From JBDTVS01 sp040007095 (GTDB lineage Bacteria; Acidobacteriota; Vicinamibacteria; Vicinamibacterales; CAVVIG01), in assembly GCA_040007095.1 (NCBI GenBank), contig JBDTVS010000181.1, positions 24,266 through 88,265 of the forward strand: a stretch of DNA of 64,000 nt, read 5' to 3'. Under the pieces are notes generated by a model. It was not told the origin of the DNA, searched no databases, and was given only the letters and a program-made list of their open reading frames with translations. Every line of letters begins with the position of its first letter. Positions within the stretch are counted from its first letter, which is position 1. Positions 63,055 through 64,000 of the stretch are shown piece after piece. Position numbers and translations under genes: made by a program.

Positions 63055-64000
63055 ATGTTCATTGCCAAGTTGTCGTTGCCTCGAAGAACATTTCTGCGCG
63101 GAATGGGCGCGACGCTCGCGCTGCCGTTCCTTGATGCCATGGTGCCGGCCTTGACCGCGACCGCGAAGACCGCTGCGAATCCGGCGCCCCGATTCGGCGC
63201 CGTCTACATCCCCAACGGCGCGATCATGGATAAGTGGATACCGGAAAAGGTCGGGGTCGGTTTTGAATTCACGCCGATTCTCAAGCCGCTGGAGCCGTTC
63301 CGTGAATCGATCGTCGTGGTGACGAACCTCACGCGTTCTCATCCGGGCAGCCAGGTCGGCGACCACGCGGTCAGCGCGGCGGGGTTCCTCACCGGGGTCT
63401 GGCCGAAGCGGACCGAGGCGGAGGATGTGCTGGCGAACACGACCATCGACCAGATCGTCGCCAAGCAGATCGGCCAGGACACCCCGTTTCCGTCCCTCGA
63501 AGTGGCCACCGAGGACTTCACGGGGTACGTGGGCGCCTGTTCGCCGGGCTTCAACTGCTCGTACATGAACACGGTGTCCTGGAGCTCGCCGACGACGCCG
63601 CTGCCGATGGACATCAACCCGCGGGTGGTGTTCGAGCGCATGTTCGGTGAGGCGGGCACGGCCGCGGCACGTGCCGCGCGGCGGCGCGACGATCGGAGCA
63701 TCCTCGACTCGATTACGCAGGAAGCCAACGCGCTGCGGCGCGGGCTCGGCGCGCGGGACCGGACTCGGGTCGGCGAATACCTCGACAACCTGCGTGAAAT
63801 CGAGCGCCGAATTCAGCGCACCGAGGCGCATCACGGCAGCGAGGTCACGATCGATGCGCCGATCGGCGTGCCCGACTCGTTCGAAGAGCACGTCTCGTTG
63901 ATGTACGACCTGCTCGCGGTGGCGTACCAGGCCGACGTGACGCGGGTCTTCACGTTCATGCTGTCGCGGGAGTTGAGCCAGCGGACCTATCCGCAGATCG
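63055..64000 (+). CDS. Exported DUF1552 protein, 3' end cut by window
   Basis: The frame from ATG 63055 is open to the window end (315 codons readable). It starts MFIAKLSLPRRTFLRGMGAT, a twin-arginine (Tat) signal. AVYIPNGAIMDKWIP, LTRSHPGSQVGDHAVSAAGF, SIDQIVAKQIG-like DQIVAKQIGQDTPFPSLE and LDNLREIERRIQ are characteristic of DUF1552. It is paired with the DUF1592 protein upstream, as in many genomes. Family members lie in the alkaline-phosphatase/sulfatase-like superfamily neighbourhood, but the activity is unproven. No stop codon is seen in the window. Confidence 0.87.
   Translation, partial: MFIAKLSLPRRTFLRGMGATLALPFLDAMVPALTATAKTAANPAPRFGAVYIPNGAIMDKWIPEKVGVGFEFTPILKPLEPFRESIVVVTNLTRSHPGSQVGDHAVSAAGFLTGVWPKRTEAEDVLANTTIDQIVAKQIGQDTPFPSLEVATEDFTGYVGACSPGFNCSYMNTVSWSSPTTPLPMDINPRVVFERMFGEAGTAAARAARRRDDRSILDSITQEANALRRGLGARDRTRVGEYLDNLREIERRIQRTEAHHGSEVTIDAPIGVPDSFEEHVSLMYDLLAVAYQADVTRVFTFMLSRELSQRTYPQI

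Noticed and set aside
1..64000. CRISPR arrays, insertion sequences, prophage or integron features
   Set aside because: No regularly spaced direct repeats with spacers, no transposase, integrase or phage structural genes were recognised.

Overview
The window is high-GC bacterial chromosome with about 48 credible protein genes, one gene remnant and no rRNA, tRNA, CRISPR array, prophage or insertion sequence that I could recognise. The gene content points to Acidobacteriota, probably Vicinamibacteria or a close relative. The pointers are Oar/TonB-type receptors with an N-terminal carboxypeptidase-regulatory domain, several copies of the acidobacterial 'WGDPDLxG' secreted family, DUF1587/1592/1588/1585 cytochromes followed by a DUF1552 protein, secreted ankyrin proteins, and ECF sigma plus Ser/Thr-kinase pairs. 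This placement is inference from families, not from a marker gene.

Layout. 0-8 kb: a 5'-cut M24 peptidase-like gene, a 2-oxoacid dehydrogenase E2, a PEBP/YbhB-type secreted protein, a Rieske-FAD oxidoreductase, a TsdA-like dihaem cytochrome and a PQQ-type sugar dehydrogenase. 8-14 kb: a cold-shock-domain protein, rpoZ with a structured leader, a two-subunit molybdenum hydroxylase (iorAB-like), small zinc-ribbon and membrane microproteins, an RRM protein and a lipoprotein. 14-22 kb: a GH36 alpha-galactosidase, a broken HDOD gene, a secreted ankyrin protein, a YpfJ-type zinc peptidase, and glnK-amt. 22-34 kb: two tandem secreted carboxypeptidase-regulatory proteins, two 'WGDPDL'-type or related secreted proteins, an SMP-30-like beta-propeller, a GH13 enzyme, a glutathione peroxidase, and an overlapping pair of Asp-box propeller plus ubiquitin-like MoaD/ThiS protein. 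34-38.5 kb: a GT-C-like membrane protein and a run of very small genes, a [2Fe-2S] ferredoxin and a Yip1-like protein. 38.5-45 kb: a double carboxymuconolactone decarboxylase-like protein, two VOC proteins, a GlcG/HbpS-like protein and an ACS-family MFS transporter; most are exported. 45-50.3 kb: an ECF sigma factor overlapping a membrane Ser/Thr kinase, then an exported beta-rich protein, then a ClpB-like AAA+ module fused to a receiver domain. 50.7-64 kb: a TonB-receptor-like barrel protein, a monohaem cytochrome, two paralogous haem/copper-monooxygenase/TPR proteins, a second 'WGDPDL' protein, and the DUF1592-DUF1552 pair cut by the window end.

How it fits together. Much of the window encodes cell-envelope and exported redox or polymer-processing proteins: haem c proteins, PQQ and molybdenum dehydrogenases, type-2 copper monooxygenases, GH36/GH13 enzymes and beta-propellers. 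This suggests an aerobic, oligotrophic soil-type lifestyle that oxidises and scavenges organic matter outside the cytoplasm. The most unusual items are the AAA+-receiver fusion, the propeller/ubiquitin-like translationally coupled pair, the duplicated haem-copper-TPR proteins, the rpoZ leader, and several intergenic palindrome or short-period repeat families.
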